Shown in pieces: positions 36,828 through 45,146 of a stretch of DNA of 64,000 nt. The DNA is taken from NCBI RefSeq assembly GCF_017744835.1, contig NZ_JAGIAM010000004.1:414566-478565 (forward strand), in the 5' to 3' direction. The stretch is from Sphingomonas sp. (lineage in GTDB: Bacteria; Pseudomonadota; Alphaproteobacteria; Sphingomonadales; Sphingomonadaceae). How positions within the stretch are numbered: position 1 is the first letter of the stretch; each line of letters opens with the position of its first letter. The position numbers and the translations under genes are program-made. The notes beneath the pieces are model-generated. The model had not been told where the DNA came from and did no database searches. It was given only the letters and a program-made list of their open reading frames with translations.

Positions 36828-37708
36828 ACGCCGTCGGCCTGCCCCCCGCCTACGTCAACGCCTGGTTCTGCCCCGATCCGCGCGGCCATATCCAGGCGAC
36901 CGGCTATGACGAGAAGGGCCGCAAACAGTACCGCTACCACCTCGGCTTCCGCGAGGCGCAGGAAGCCGCCAAATATGATCGCTGCGCCGGCTTCGGCGAG
37001 CGCCTTCCCCGGCTGCGCGCGCAGGTCGAGAGGGACCTGAAGCGCCCCGGCGCCTGTCGCGAAAAGGCCATCGCCGCCGTCGTCCGATTGCTCGATCGCG
37101 GCACGATCCGCGTCGGCAACGAAGCCTATGCGCAGGAGAACAAGAGCTTTGGCGCCACGACGCTGCGCAAGCGCCACGCCCAGGTGAAGGGCCACACGGT
37201 CAGGCTCCAGTTCCGCGCCAAATCGGGCAAGATGCGCGCGATGACGATCACCGACGCCTCGCTCAGCCGCTTCGTCAAGCGCTGTCAGGACCTGCCCGGC
37301 CAGCAGCTCTTCGCCTGGCTCGACGATGCCGGCGAGGCGCGCCCGGTGACCTCGACCGACGTCAACGCCTATATCCGCGACGCGATGGGCGACGACTTCA
37401 CCGCCAAGCATTTCCGCACCTGGGGCGCCAGCGCGATCGCCTTCGAAGCGCTGGCCACTGCGCCTGGCTATCTCGGCCTCAAGGCGATGCTCGAGCCGGT
37501 GACCGAAGCGCTCGGCAACACGCCTGCGATCGCGCGCAAATCCTATGTCCATCCGTCGCTCGTGAGGCTCGCCCGGGACCGCGAGGCGCAAGCCGCGTTC
37601 CGCGCACACTTGCGGCTGCCCCGCGCCACCCGTTACCTCAGCCGCTACGAACGCGGGCTGATCGCCTTCCTCGAGGGAGATGAGCCGGTGCAAGCAAAGG
37701 CTGCCTGA
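36695..37708 (+). CDS. DNA topoisomerase IB (poxvirus/eukaryote-like)
   Basis: 337 residues of the bacterial topoisomerase IB group. It relaxes supercoils by a transient 3'-phosphotyrosine bond. Visible: HGWGYWGPDGERI (N-terminal domain), GNEAYAQENKSFGATTLRKRH (active-site Arg and Lys region), KHFRTWGAS, and ARKSYVHPSL with the nucleophilic Tyr near residue 285. ATG 36695 follows GAGGAGG and gives the normal length. It lies inside the end of the acyltransferase frame. Its role in bacteria is accessory to gyrase and topoisomerase I. Confidence 0.95.
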   Translation: MPHDEIVYVDDQQPGITRRKVRHGWGYWGPDGERITDRDEIDRLNAVGLPPAYVNAWFCPDPRGHIQATGYDEKGRKQYRYHLGFREAQEAAKYDRCAGFGERLPRLRAQVERDLKRPGACREKAIAAVVRLLDRGTIRVGNEAYAQENKSFGATTLRKRHAQVKGHTVRLQFRAKSGKMRAMTITDASLSRFVKRCQDLPGQQLFAWLDDAGEARPVTSTDVNAYIRDAMGDDFTAKHFRTWGASAIAFEALATAPGYLGLKAMLEPVTEALGNTPAIARKSYVHPSLVRLARDREAQAAFRAHLRLPRATRYLSRYERGLIAFLEGDEPVQAKAA

Positions 37709-37716
37709 CGAACCGC

Positions 37717-38859
37717 ATGACCAACAAGACTGCCGCCACGCCGCTGCCCCTTCCCACGGGCGACGCCATCCAGGAACATACCACCACGCTGTTTCGCGAG
37801 AGCTGGTTCTGGGTCCAGGACAATTGGCTCGAGATACTGATCGCCGGCGGCATCGCCATCGGGATCGTGCTGCTGCTCTTCATGGTCCGCAGCTGGGCGC
37901 TCAAGCTGTGCCGCCGCGGCGACGGCGTGGGCCACTGGTACGCGATCCTGGGCCGCGCGGTCGGAAAGACCGGCAATCTCTTCATCATCCTCGCCGCGCT
38001 CCGGCTGGTCGCCGGCTATGCGCGCACGCCCGCCGTGCTCGACACCACGATCCACTTCCTCTTCACCATCTCCGCCGTGTTCCAGGGCGCGATCTGGGTG
38101 CGCGAGGTCGTCTTCGGGATGATCGAGCACCGCACAACGTCCGAAGGCTATCAGGACGCGGGCCTCGGGAGCGCGCTGGGCATCATCCGCCTGCTCGTCT
38201 CGATCGTGCTCTTCGCGATCGCCGTGGTGATGGTGCTCGGCAACCTCGGGGTCAACGTCACCGGCCTGATCGCAGGCCTTGGCGTCGGCGGCATCGCGAT
38301 CGGCCTTGCCGCGCAGGGCATCTTCGGCGACCTGCTCGCCGCCCTCGCGATCATCTTCGACCGCCCCTTCCGCCTCGGCGACACGATCAAGTTCGGAACG
38401 AGCGAAGGCGTGGTCGAGGCGATCGGCCTCAAGTCGACGCGGATCCGCGGGCCGGCGGGCGAGGAGCGGATCGTCTCGAACCGCAAGCTGCTCGACAACG
38501 AGATCCTCAACAACACCAACCGCATCCGCAACCGGTTCAAGTTCCTCTTCAACCTCGGCTACGACACGCCGCCCGAGACGGTCGAGAAGCTCCCGGCGCT
38601 GCTGCGCGAAGCCGTCGAGGGCCAGGGCTACAAGCTCAACCACGGCGGCCTGACCGGCTTCGGCGCGAGCGGGCTCGACTATGACATCGAGTTCGAATCG
38701 CAGGGCGTCGATTTCCCGCCCGATGCACGCGACAAGGTCGCGGCGGCCGTGCTCGCCTGTTTCCGCAAGCACGGCATCACCTTCGCCTATCCGACCCAGG
38801 TCACGCTGCTCGGCCCGCAGGGGGACGTGCCGCCGCCTGCTTCCGAAGCATCCGACTGA
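37717..38859 (+). CDS. MscS-family mechanosensitive channel
   Basis: 380 residues with four or five membrane helices. The conserved pore helix and following beta domain appear as GLGVGGIAIGLAAQGIFGDLLA near residue 190 and FDRPFRLGDTIKF near 220. The C-terminal vestibule ends AYPTQVTLLGPQG. It opens under membrane tension to release solutes in osmotic down-shock. It starts nine bases after the topoisomerase stop, so they may be co-transcribed. Confidence 0.93.
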   Translation: MTNKTAATPLPLPTGDAIQEHTTTLFRESWFWVQDNWLEILIAGGIAIGIVLLLFMVRSWALKLCRRGDGVGHWYAILGRAVGKTGNLFIILAALRLVAGYARTPAVLDTTIHFLFTISAVFQGAIWVREVVFGMIEHRTTSEGYQDAGLGSALGIIRLLVSIVLFAIAVVMVLGNLGVNVTGLIAGLGVGGIAIGLAAQGIFGDLLAALAIIFDRPFRLGDTIKFGTSEGVVEAIGLKSTRIRGPAGEERIVSNRKLLDNEILNNTNRIRNRFKFLFNLGYDTPPETVEKLPALLREAVEGQGYKLNHGGLTGFGASGLDYDIEFESQGVDFPPDARDKVAAAVLACFRKHGITFAYPTQVTLLGPQGDVPPPASEASD

Positions 38860-38877
38860 CCTGGGTCGGCCTGGGCG

Positions 38878-39366
38878 TCAGGCCTCGACGGGTGCCGGAA
38901 TCCCGTGGGCGCGCAGGAAGTGAGTCCAGCCCTCGATCGTCATCGCGCCGCGATATTCGGCCTGCATTTCGGGCGTGAGCACTTCGATCATCCGCGTGCC
39001 CTCGAGCCACAGCTCGAGCACGCCGAAGGCGCCGCCGCGCTTGCGGTACTTGACCGGCCAGTCCTCGCGCTTGGCGATCGCGAGCACCTGCTCGACGTCC
39101 AGCGCCGTGGCCATTGCGAAGTGAGTCGACGAATGATCGCCGTTCGCGCCGATCCGGCCGTGCGCGTCGCTGTCGCCATCGCCCTGCACCAGCTCAGTGC
39201 CGCGCGGATAGACTTCGACCGCGCTGTTGCGATCGTCGCCGGCCATCGCAATCCAGCTCCCTTCGATCACCGGCGGGAACGGCGTCGCCACTCCGGCCCA
39301 GAGCTCCGCGATTACTTCCGCCACGCGCCGGGGGTCGGCGGCGTCGATCGATACGTGAAACAACAT
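38878..39366 (-). CDS. VOC-superfamily / glyoxalase-like protein
   Basis: 162 residues. It begins with MLFHVSIDAADPRRVAEV, typical of a vicinal-oxygen-chelate half-module, and contains STHFAMATAL, a second beta-alpha segment, with EGTRMIEVLTPEM near the end. His and Glu are present at plausible metal positions, but the substrate is unknown. AGGAG precedes the ATG at 39366. It is divergent from the TetR gene and shares an operator-like region with it, so it is probably the regulated target. Confidence 0.75.
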   Translation of the reverse strand: MLFHVSIDAADPRRVAEVIAELWAGVATPFPPVIEGSWIAMAGDDRNSAVEVYPRGTELVQGDGDSDAHGRIGANGDHSSTHFAMATALDVEQVLAIAKREDWPVKYRKRGGAFGVLELWLEGTRMIEVLTPEMQAEYRGAMTIEGWTHFLRAHGIPAPVEA

Positions 39367-39443
39367 CCCTGATCTCCTGATTTCCTGTCTGTGCGTGCGC
39401 CCCTTTGTTGTGTGTGGTGCGCCCAATACGCCCGGCACAAACT

Positions 39444-39475
39444 GTGTCAATCTGGATTTGACACTTTTTGTGTCA
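39444..39475. promoter_or_regulatory. Overlapping TetR-operator-like palindromes
   Basis: GTGTCAA-N7-TTGACAC (39444-39464) and TGACAC-TTTTT-GTGTCA (39459-39475) share a half-site in the divergent gap. TTGACA at 39458 also makes a good -35 for the TetR gene. This arrangement fits autorepression by the TetR protein. Confidence 0.7.
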
Positions 39476-39492
39476 CGTTTATTGGGAATCCT

Positions 39493-40116
39493 ATGCACAA
39501 ACGGAAATTCCTCCTGAGCGACCCGGCGAAGCCCGAAACCCCCGACAATCCGCACACCCGCATCAAGATCGGCGACGCGCTGGTGGGGCTGCTCGCCGAC
39601 GACGAGCGCGTGAACCACGACGCAGTCGCGGCGCGCGCGGGGCTCTCGCGCCGCACCGTCTATCGCTATTATCCCGACCAGGAATCGCTGCTCCGCGCGC
39701 TCCGCGAGCGCGTGACCAGCCTCGCCGGCCCCAATGTCCGTTATCCGCAGTCGGAGGCGGAGCTGCTCTCGACGCTACCGGCGATCTACGAGGGATTCGA
39801 CCGGATCGCGCCCGTCGCCACCGTCATTCGCACCACGCCGCAGGGGCGCGCGGCGCGGCTCGCCGACCGCGAGGCGCGGGTCGCCGCCTATACTGCCGTC
39901 ACCGCCGATGCCGTGAACGACCTGCCCGAAGAGGACCGCAAGCTGGCGACGGCCATGCTCCAGTTCCTGCACACCTCCGCCTGGCTCGAGATGCGCGACC
40001 AATGGGGGCTGGACGGCAGCCAGATCGCGCGCGCCTGCGGCTGGGCGATGCGCACGCTGCTCCGCGACCTGCGCGCACGAGGCGGCAGGCCGCTGGAACA
40101 GGAGGAAGACGCCTAG
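39493..40116 (+). CDS. TetR-family transcriptional regulator
   Basis: 207 residues. The helix-turn-helix is near residues 38-62 (AVAARAGLSRRTVYRYYPDQESLLRAL), followed by a helical ligand-binding domain. ATG 39493 sits 18 bases after the operator palindrome. It probably represses itself and the divergent VOC gene in response to an unknown small molecule. Confidence 0.9.
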   Translation: MHKRKFLLSDPAKPETPDNPHTRIKIGDALVGLLADDERVNHDAVAARAGLSRRTVYRYYPDQESLLRALRERVTSLAGPNVRYPQSEAELLSTLPAIYEGFDRIAPVATVIRTTPQGRAARLADREARVAAYTAVTADAVNDLPEEDRKLATAMLQFLHTSAWLEMRDQWGLDGSQIARACGWAMRTLLRDLRARGGRPLEQEEDA

Positions 40117-40117
40117 G

Positions 40118-40168
40118 TTGTATCGACATTCATCTCCCTTTCCATTCAGGGAGGGGAGGGCGTTACGC
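40118..40168. repeat. REP hairpin, left of repeat copy A
   Basis: Begins TGTATCGACATTC, then CATCTCCCT...AGGGAGGGGAG and GCGTTA. A near-identical unit lies on the other side of copy A at 40468-40517, so the 290-bp repeat is bracketed by two direct copies. Confidence 0.7.
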
Positions 40169-40191
40169 TAGCGCCGCCCCGCATCCCGCGC

Positions 40192-40481
40192 GACCAAAGG
40201 TCACACCAGGGTCACACTATCGCGGCCGTTCGAGCGGGGCCTGACCATCGACCGATCCGGCGGCGCGATGCCGGAAGTGGACACGGCGGAAGTGGACAAA
40301 GTGGACATCCCAACGCGGGCGCATGCGCGTGCGTACGTGCCTGTGCGCGCGCATGTGCGTGTGCGCGCGAGACGCCGATTATATTCAGATTGAGAAAGAG
40401 CGTTCCCGATTTGTTTCAGGCCAAATCCTATTTTGCAAGCGGCAAGATCGTGCGCCGGGGTGCCAGGTTGTACCGACATTC
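40192..40481. repeat. 290-bp dispersed repeat, copy A
   Basis: About 90% identical to copy B at 63455-63750. Order on the plus strand: two GGTCACAC direct repeats, three AAGTGGACA iterons (40275, 40290, 40299), an alternating purine-pyrimidine tract (about 40319-40370), ATTATA (a perfect -10 box TATAAT on the minus strand), the palindrome YAGGnnAAATCCTA at 40417-40430, then TTGCAAGCGGCAAGATCG. No convincing gene, although a minus-strand frame of about 92 codons stays open in both copies. Confidence 0.9.
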
Positions 40482-40517
40482 GTCTCCCCTCCCCAAAAGG
40501 GAGGGGAGCGCGTTAGG
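40468..40517. repeat. REP hairpin, right of repeat copy A
   Basis: TGTACCGACATTC, then TCTCCCCTCCCC-AAAA-GGGAGGGGAG and GCGTTA. It repeats the unit at 40118-40168 in the same orientation. Its first 14 bases are also the last bases shared by copies A and B. Confidence 0.7.
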
Positions 40518-40534
40518 ATGAACGTCGATTCGCC

Positions 40535-41485
40535 CTAGATCGCCTCTTCTTCGCCGCCGCGCCCAAACAGGCGCTTGAAGAAGCCGACAACGGCAGCCCC
40601 CGCCGCCGCCAGCCCGATCAGGATGACCTTGCCGAACTTGAGAAGGATCGCGAGCAGCCCGACCTTCTTCGCTACGGCTACCGCCGCGCCGCCGGCGACC
40701 AGCCCTGCAAGCCCATATTCGGCGCTACGGTCGGTCGAGGCATTGAAGTCGGCATAGGCCGCGCCGGGCTGGAAGCTGACCGCCTTGCCGAAGTCCTGCG
40801 CAGCGCCGCGCACTTCGGCGATCGACGACATGCCCGAGACCATGTTGAGGCTCAGCACGCCGGTGCGCCCCAGCAGCCGGACGTCGTAGTTGAGCCCATG
40901 TTCCGGCGCGCCGCCCTCGGCCAGCTCGCGCGCCCAGATCAGCGCATGGTTGGCCGCGTCATAGGCGGGCGGCTGCGCCCAGCCGACCAGCGTCAGCTCG
41001 GGGTAACCTGCCGTCTTGCGCTGCTGATTCTCCTCCGCCTCGCCCTTGCGCATGTCGGCCAGCACACCGTCATAGTCCTGCTTGTTGGCATCGGCGTCGG
41101 AGACATGGCCGCTGTCCTGATAGGTGATCACCGCGCCCCAGACGTTCTGGAATGCGGTGCTGTCCTTCTCGAGCACCAGGCCGAGCACGTCGCTCACGGC
41201 GTCGGGCGGGTTGCGCCACACTTCGACCAGCACGCGCCTGGCGTCGGCGGCGGGCAGGAAATAATAACGGTCGCCCAGGTGCATCACGGCCTTGGCCTCG
41301 GGAATGACCACGTCCCCGGTGCGCGGATGCAGGCTCTTCAGAAACTGTTCGGCGGCGGGCGACAGTTTTGCCTCCGCGCCCTTGCCGGCGCTTGCCGCGC
41401 TGCCTTCCTTCGCGAGTGCGATGCCCCCATCGCACGCGAGCGCCGTCGCCAGCGCCACTGCGCCGGCAAGCCACAATCTCCGCAT
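40535..41485 (-). CDS. DUF2167-family exported membrane protein
   Basis: 316 residues with a signal peptide (about 1-26). The conserved opening of the family is RTGDVVIPEAKAVMHLGDRYYFLPAADAR near residue 57, followed by a mixed domain with NYDVRLLGRTGVLSLN near 205. The tail has two hydrophobic segments (about 255-272 and 278-300) and ends FKRLFGRGGEEEAI. This is the PF09935 type; its function is unknown. ATG 41485 gives the complete signal peptide. The frame continues upstream without a ribosome site. Confidence 0.85.
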   Translation of the reverse strand: MRRLWLAGAVALATALACDGGIALAKEGSAASAGKGAEAKLSPAAEQFLKSLHPRTGDVVIPEAKAVMHLGDRYYFLPAADARRVLVEVWRNPPDAVSDVLGLVLEKDSTAFQNVWGAVITYQDSGHVSDADANKQDYDGVLADMRKGEAEENQQRKTAGYPELTLVGWAQPPAYDAANHALIWARELAEGGAPEHGLNYDVRLLGRTGVLSLNMVSGMSSIAEVRGAAQDFGKAVSFQPGAAYADFNASTDRSAEYGLAGLVAGGAAVAVAKKVGLLAILLKFGKVILIGLAAAGAAVVGFFKRLFGRGGEEEAI

Positions 41486-41728
41486 TCCAACTTCCCCCCA
41501 GGCCGGGAATCGGCCGGCCCGAGTTCGCCAGCCAACATCCGCTTCGTCAAGTGGATGCGGCTTGGAGGACCCTTCTGGCACCGCAATCCGCGTATTTTTG
41601 AAATTCGAGTCTGGCGCCCTTCGCTATCGCATCGAGCCTTTTTAGTGGATCGGGTCCGCTCATCCCTTGCGAAGCACCGGCACCGCTGCCAAGAAGGGCG
41701 CGAATTCCGCTCGCGGCAAGGAAGACAC

Positions 41729-42184
41729 GTGGACAGCATCACCGTCGAGCAGATGGCCGCCCGCATCGGCACCGAGCATGTGTCCGACTGGGTCGAGGTC
41801 ACCCAGGCGATGATCGACCAGTTCGCCGAGGCCACCGGCGACCACCAGTTCATCCATGTCGATCCCGATCGCGCGGCGCAGACGCCCTTCGGCGGCACGA
41901 TTGCGCACGGCTTCCTGTCGCTCTCGCTGATGCCGATGCTTGCCGCGCGCAGCGGCGTGCCCCGGATTGCCGGGGCGCGGATGGGGGTGAACTACGGCGG
42001 CAACAAGGTCCGTTTCGTCGCGCCCGTGCGTTCCGGCAAGCGCGTCCGCGGCCGGTTCACTTTGCTCAAGTTCGTCGAGCGCCAGCCCGGCACCTGGGAG
42101 CAGGTCCAGCAATATGTCCTCGAAATCGAAGGCGAGGAGAAGCCCGCGCTGATCGCCGAGTGGATCTCGTTGGTCTACGTGTAA
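41729..42184 (+). CDS. MaoC-like (R)-specific enoyl-CoA hydratase
   Basis: A 151-residue hot-dog-fold protein. The hydratase motif ATGDHQFIHVDPDRA near residue 35 has the catalytic Asp and His. GTIAHGFLSLSL and VNYGGNKVRFVAPV follow. It would interconvert enoyl-CoA and (R)-3-hydroxyacyl-CoA, the monomer for polyhydroxyalkanoate. The start is GTG 41729 after AAGGAAG. It is followed by a thiolase gene 51 bp on, so the two likely work together in beta-oxidation or PHA supply. Confidence 0.9.
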   Translation: MDSITVEQMAARIGTEHVSDWVEVTQAMIDQFAEATGDHQFIHVDPDRAAQTPFGGTIAHGFLSLSLMPMLAARSGVPRIAGARMGVNYGGNKVRFVAPVRSGKRVRGRFTLLKFVERQPGTWEQVQQYVLEIEGEEKPALIAEWISLVYV

Positions 42185-42193
42185 TTCAATCTG

Positions 42194-42216
42194 TCCCTCC
42201 CTCGTGCGGGAGGGGA
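42194..42216. repeat. G-rich hairpin between MaoC and thiolase genes
   Basis: TCCCTCCC and GGGAGGGGA pair around TCGTGC in the short gap between the two co-directional genes. It resembles the other REP-like hairpins here and could lower read-through into the thiolase gene. Confidence 0.6.
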
Positions 42217-42235
42217 GCGAAGAAGGAAAGAAGCC

Positions 42236-43411
42236 ATGCGCTCCGCAGTGATCGTCTCCACCGCCCGCACTCCGATCGGCCGTGCCTATCGCGGGGCGTT
42301 CAACAACCTTCCCTCGCCCACGCTCGGCAGCCACTCGATCCGCGCCGCGGTCGAGCGCGCGGGGCTGGATCCGGCCGAGGTCGACGACGTCGTATTCGGC
42401 GCCGCGCTCCAGCAGGGCGCGCAGGCGAGCAACATCGCGCGCACCGCGCTGCTCCGTGCCGGGCTGCCCGTCACCGTCGCCGGCATGTCGGTCGACCGCC
42501 AATGCGCCTCGGGCCTGATGGCGATCGCCACCGCGGCCAAGGAGATCATGGTCGACAATATGGACATCGTGATCGGCGGCGGCGTCGAATCCATCAGCCT
42601 CGTCCAGACCCCGCAGATGCGCGTCCAGCCCGATCCCGAGCTGCTCGCGATGCACAAGAACATCTACATGCCGATGCTCCAGACCGCCGAGGTGGTCGCC
42701 GCGCGCTACGGCATCGGCCGCGAGCGTTGCGACGAATATGCGCTCCAGTCGCAGCAGCGCACCGCCGCCGGCCAAGCCGCGGGGCGCTTCGACCAGGAGA
42801 TCATCCCCGTCACCGCGACGATGAACGTCGTCAACAAGGAGACGAAGGAAGTCACGAGCAAGGAAGTCACCCTGGCGAAGGACGAGGGCAATCGGCCGGA
42901 CACCACCGCCGAAGGTCTCGCCGCGCTCCAGCCGGTGCTCCCGGGTGGCACCGTCACCGCCGGCAACGCCAGCCAGCTCTCCGACGGTAGCGCCGCCTGC
43001 GTGCTGATGGAGGAGAAGACCGCGGAGAAGCGCGGGCTCCAGCCGCTCGGCCGCTATGTCGGCATGGCCGTCGCCGGCACCGAACCCGACGAGATGGGCA
43101 TCGGCCCGGTGTTCGCCATCCCCAAGCTGCTCGACCGGTTCGGGCTGAAGATGGACGACATCGGCCTATGGGAGCTCAACGAGGCCTTCGCCGTCCAGGT
43201 CCTCTACTGCCAGGACAAGCTCGGCATCCCCAATGACCTGCTCAACGTCAACGGCGGCTCGATCTCGATCGGCCACCCCTATGGCATGACCGGGGCGCGC
43301 TGCACCGGCCATGCGCTGATCGAGGGCAAGCGCCGCGGCGCGAAATACGTCGTCGTGACGATGTGCATCGGCGGGGGACAGGGCGCGGCAGGGCTGTTCG
43401 AGGTGCTGTAA
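42236..43411 (+). CDS. Acetyl-CoA C-acyltransferase (thiolase)
   Basis: 391 residues with the complete thiolase site: nucleophilic Cys in DRQCASGLM near residue 88, His in [19 protein letters not shown] near residue 345, and the second Cys in [13 protein letters not shown] near residue 378. It cleaves or condenses 3-ketoacyl-CoA in the cytoplasm. GAAGGAAAG precedes the ATG. Degradative (FadA-like) and biosynthetic (PhaA-like) types cannot be separated by eye. The MaoC neighbour fits either. Confidence 0.95.
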   Translation: MRSAVIVSTARTPIGRAYRGAFNNLPSPTLGSHSIRAAVERAGLDPAEVDDVVFGAALQQGAQASNIARTALLRAGLPVTVAGMSVDRQCASGLMAIATAAKEIMVDNMDIVIGGGVESISLVQTPQMRVQPDPELLAMHKNIYMPMLQTAEVVAARYGIGRERCDEYALQSQQRTAAGQAAGRFDQEIIPVTATMNVVNKETKEVTSKEVTLAKDEGNRPDTTAEGLAALQPVLPGGTVTAGNASQLSDGSAACVLMEEKTAEKRGLQPLGRYVGMAVAGTEPDEMGIGPVFAIPKLLDRFGLKMDDIGLWELNEAFAVQVLYCQDKLGIPNDLLNVNGGSISIGHPYGMTGARCTGHALIEGKRRGAKYVVVTMCIGGGQGAAGLFEVL

Positions 43412-43496
43412 CAGCACCAGCGCCCCGGGCCGATCGCGCCGGAAAAGCTGCGGAGTCCAACGGGCTTGCGTAATTTCCCTGCGGTTTCTAGCATTT

Positions 43497-43551
43497 TGAC
43501 AGCGCTGCCAACGATCCGTTTTCGTTTCCGTAACGTCTGGTAGCGATAACA
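43497..43551. promoter_or_regulatory. Two LacI-type operators upstream of the glucokinase-like gene
   Basis: TGACAGCGCTGCCA (43497-43510) and TGGTAGCGATAACA (43538-43551) both fit TGnnAGCGnTnnCA, the form of operator used by LacI-type regulators of sugar genes in Caulobacter and relatives. They lie 98 and 57 bp before the start. Confidence 0.6.
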
Positions 43552-43594
43552 GCGACGGACTTCCGACAAACGGAAGCCGCAGGATGGGGTAGTG

Positions 43595-44545
43595 ATGTCG
43601 CAGGATTTGGCGCTGGTGGCCGATATCGGTCGCCAATCGGTACGTTTCGGGCTGACCGGCGGAGAGGCCGGGCTGATGCCCCGGGACGTGCGAAAGTTCA
43701 TGACCGCGGAACACCCCACCTTCACCAGCGCGCTGGTCTCCTACCTCAACGGGCTGGGGCTCCAGGACGCGCGGCTGCCCAGCGTGCTCGCGGTGGCCGG
43801 CGCGGCGCGCGGCGATCTGATCAATCTCACCGGCAGCCGCTGGTACATCTCGCTTTCGGGCGTCGAGGCAGTGCTGCGCGTCCGCCCGCGCGCGCTCAAC
43901 GAATGCGCCGCCAATGCGCTGGCGCTCACCCTGCTGCCGAACAGCGCCTTCACGCCGCTCCAGGGCCCCGCGCCCCGACCGGTCGAGGCCGGCGGCAATT
44001 ATGTCGTGATCGGCGCGGGCACGGGTCTTGGCGTCTCGGCGCTGATCACCTCGGGCGGCAAGCTGGTCCCCGTCGAGAGCGAGGCCGGCCATATGAGCTT
44101 CGCGCCCAAGAGCCCCAACGGCCGCACCTTCGCCCAGCATTGCGAAGCGCGGGGCCATCCGCTCGAATATGAGGCGCTGCTGAGCGCATCCGGCCTGACG
44201 CTCGCCTATGAGGCGCTGTCGGGCGGCAAGCGCATGGCGACTCCCGAGGATGTGACGCGCAACGTCAGCCGAGATCCGGCCTGCGCCGCCACCATCTCGA
44301 TGTGGGTCGAGCATCTCGGCGCCTTCACCGGCGATCTCGCGCTGGCATTCGGCGCCTGGGACGGCGTGTTCCTCACCGGCGCGATCGCGCGCGCGCTCCA
44401 TCCGCAGCTGATGGACCCGTCCTTCCGCCGGCGCATGGAAGACAAGACCGCCTTCCGCCGGCAGCTCTCCGACGTGCCTGTCGCGCTGGTCAACCGCAAC
44501 GACCTGGAGCTGCTCGGCGCCGCTGCCGCCTACGGCACCGCCTGA
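43595..44545 (+). CDS. Glucokinase-family protein with altered motifs
   Basis: 316 residues of the bacterial glucokinase (Glk, PF02685-type) fold: ADIG near residue 10, VIGAGTGLGVSALIT near residue 137 and ESEAGHMSFAP near residue 158 (the EGGH sugar-binding segment). Two usual features are changed. The first phosphate loop reads ADIGRQSVRFGL instead of ADIGGTNARF. The NDF segment carrying the catalytic Asp reads LNECAAN, which puts Glu at that position. ATG 43595 follows AGGATGGGG. Either a variant glucose kinase or a sugar-sensing relative. Confidence 0.8.
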   Translation: MSQDLALVADIGRQSVRFGLTGGEAGLMPRDVRKFMTAEHPTFTSALVSYLNGLGLQDARLPSVLAVAGAARGDLINLTGSRWYISLSGVEAVLRVRPRALNECAANALALTLLPNSAFTPLQGPAPRPVEAGGNYVVIGAGTGLGVSALITSGGKLVPVESEAGHMSFAPKSPNGRTFAQHCEARGHPLEYEALLSASGLTLAYEALSGGKRMATPEDVTRNVSRDPACAATISMWVEHLGAFTGDLALAFGAWDGVFLTGAIARALHPQLMDPSFRRRMEDKTAFRRQLSDVPVALVNRNDLELLGAAAAYGTA

Positions 44546-44606
44546 GCACGGAAACCCCGCCCTTCCCGCTCGTTCTCCCTGGGACCAGCCCCGGGAGAGC
44601 AGAGCA

Positions 44607-45092
44607 ATGAACGCGCCGCACGACGACGAATCCGCCGAAGTCCGCAAGCGGATGTGGGAGAAGCTCGCCAAGAGCCCCTTCATCATGATCAAGCGGATCG
44701 GCACGCCCGACCATGCCGAGCCGATGACCGCGATCCTCGATCCCGAGGCCGACGGCGCCTTCTGGCTCTACACCCGCAAGGACAATCGCATCGCGACGGG
44801 CGGGCCGGCGATGGCGCAGGTCGTGACCAGCGACCACAAGCTCTTCGCCTGCATCCGCGGCAATCTCGTCCCGGAAACCGATCCGGCGCTGATCGAGAAA
44901 TATTGGTCGAACATGGTCGAAGCCTGGTTCGAGGGCGGCCGCGCCGACCCCGCGCTGCTGATGCTCCGCTTCGAGCTGGAAGATGCCGAGATCTGGGAAG
45001 GCGATGAGTCGCTCTCGGGCAAGTTCAAGATGATCACCGGGATGAAGATCAAGCCCGAGGAGGCCGGCCGGCACGTCGAGACGACGCTGTAG
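44607..45092 (+). CDS. Pyridoxamine-phosphate-oxidase-like flavin-binding protein
   Basis: 161 residues of the split-barrel fold, general-stress-protein-26 type: FIMIKRIGTPDHAEPMTAIL, GAFWLYTRKDNRIA and KYWSNMVEAWFEGG near residue 105. Such proteins bind FMN or related flavins. The actual reaction is unknown, and true pyridoxine metabolism is unlikely at this length. It is a single gene between the glucokinase-like and DUF1232 genes. Confidence 0.85.
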   Translation: MNAPHDDESAEVRKRMWEKLAKSPFIMIKRIGTPDHAEPMTAILDPEADGAFWLYTRKDNRIATGGPAMAQVVTSDHKLFACIRGNLVPETDPALIEKYWSNMVEAWFEGGRADPALLMLRFELEDAEIWEGDESLSGKFKMITGMKIKPEEAGRHVETTL

Positions 45093-45146
45093 GAACGCAA
45101 TCCTCCCCCGCTTGCCGCGGCCGCCCCGCTCGGCGATAGCGGGCCC

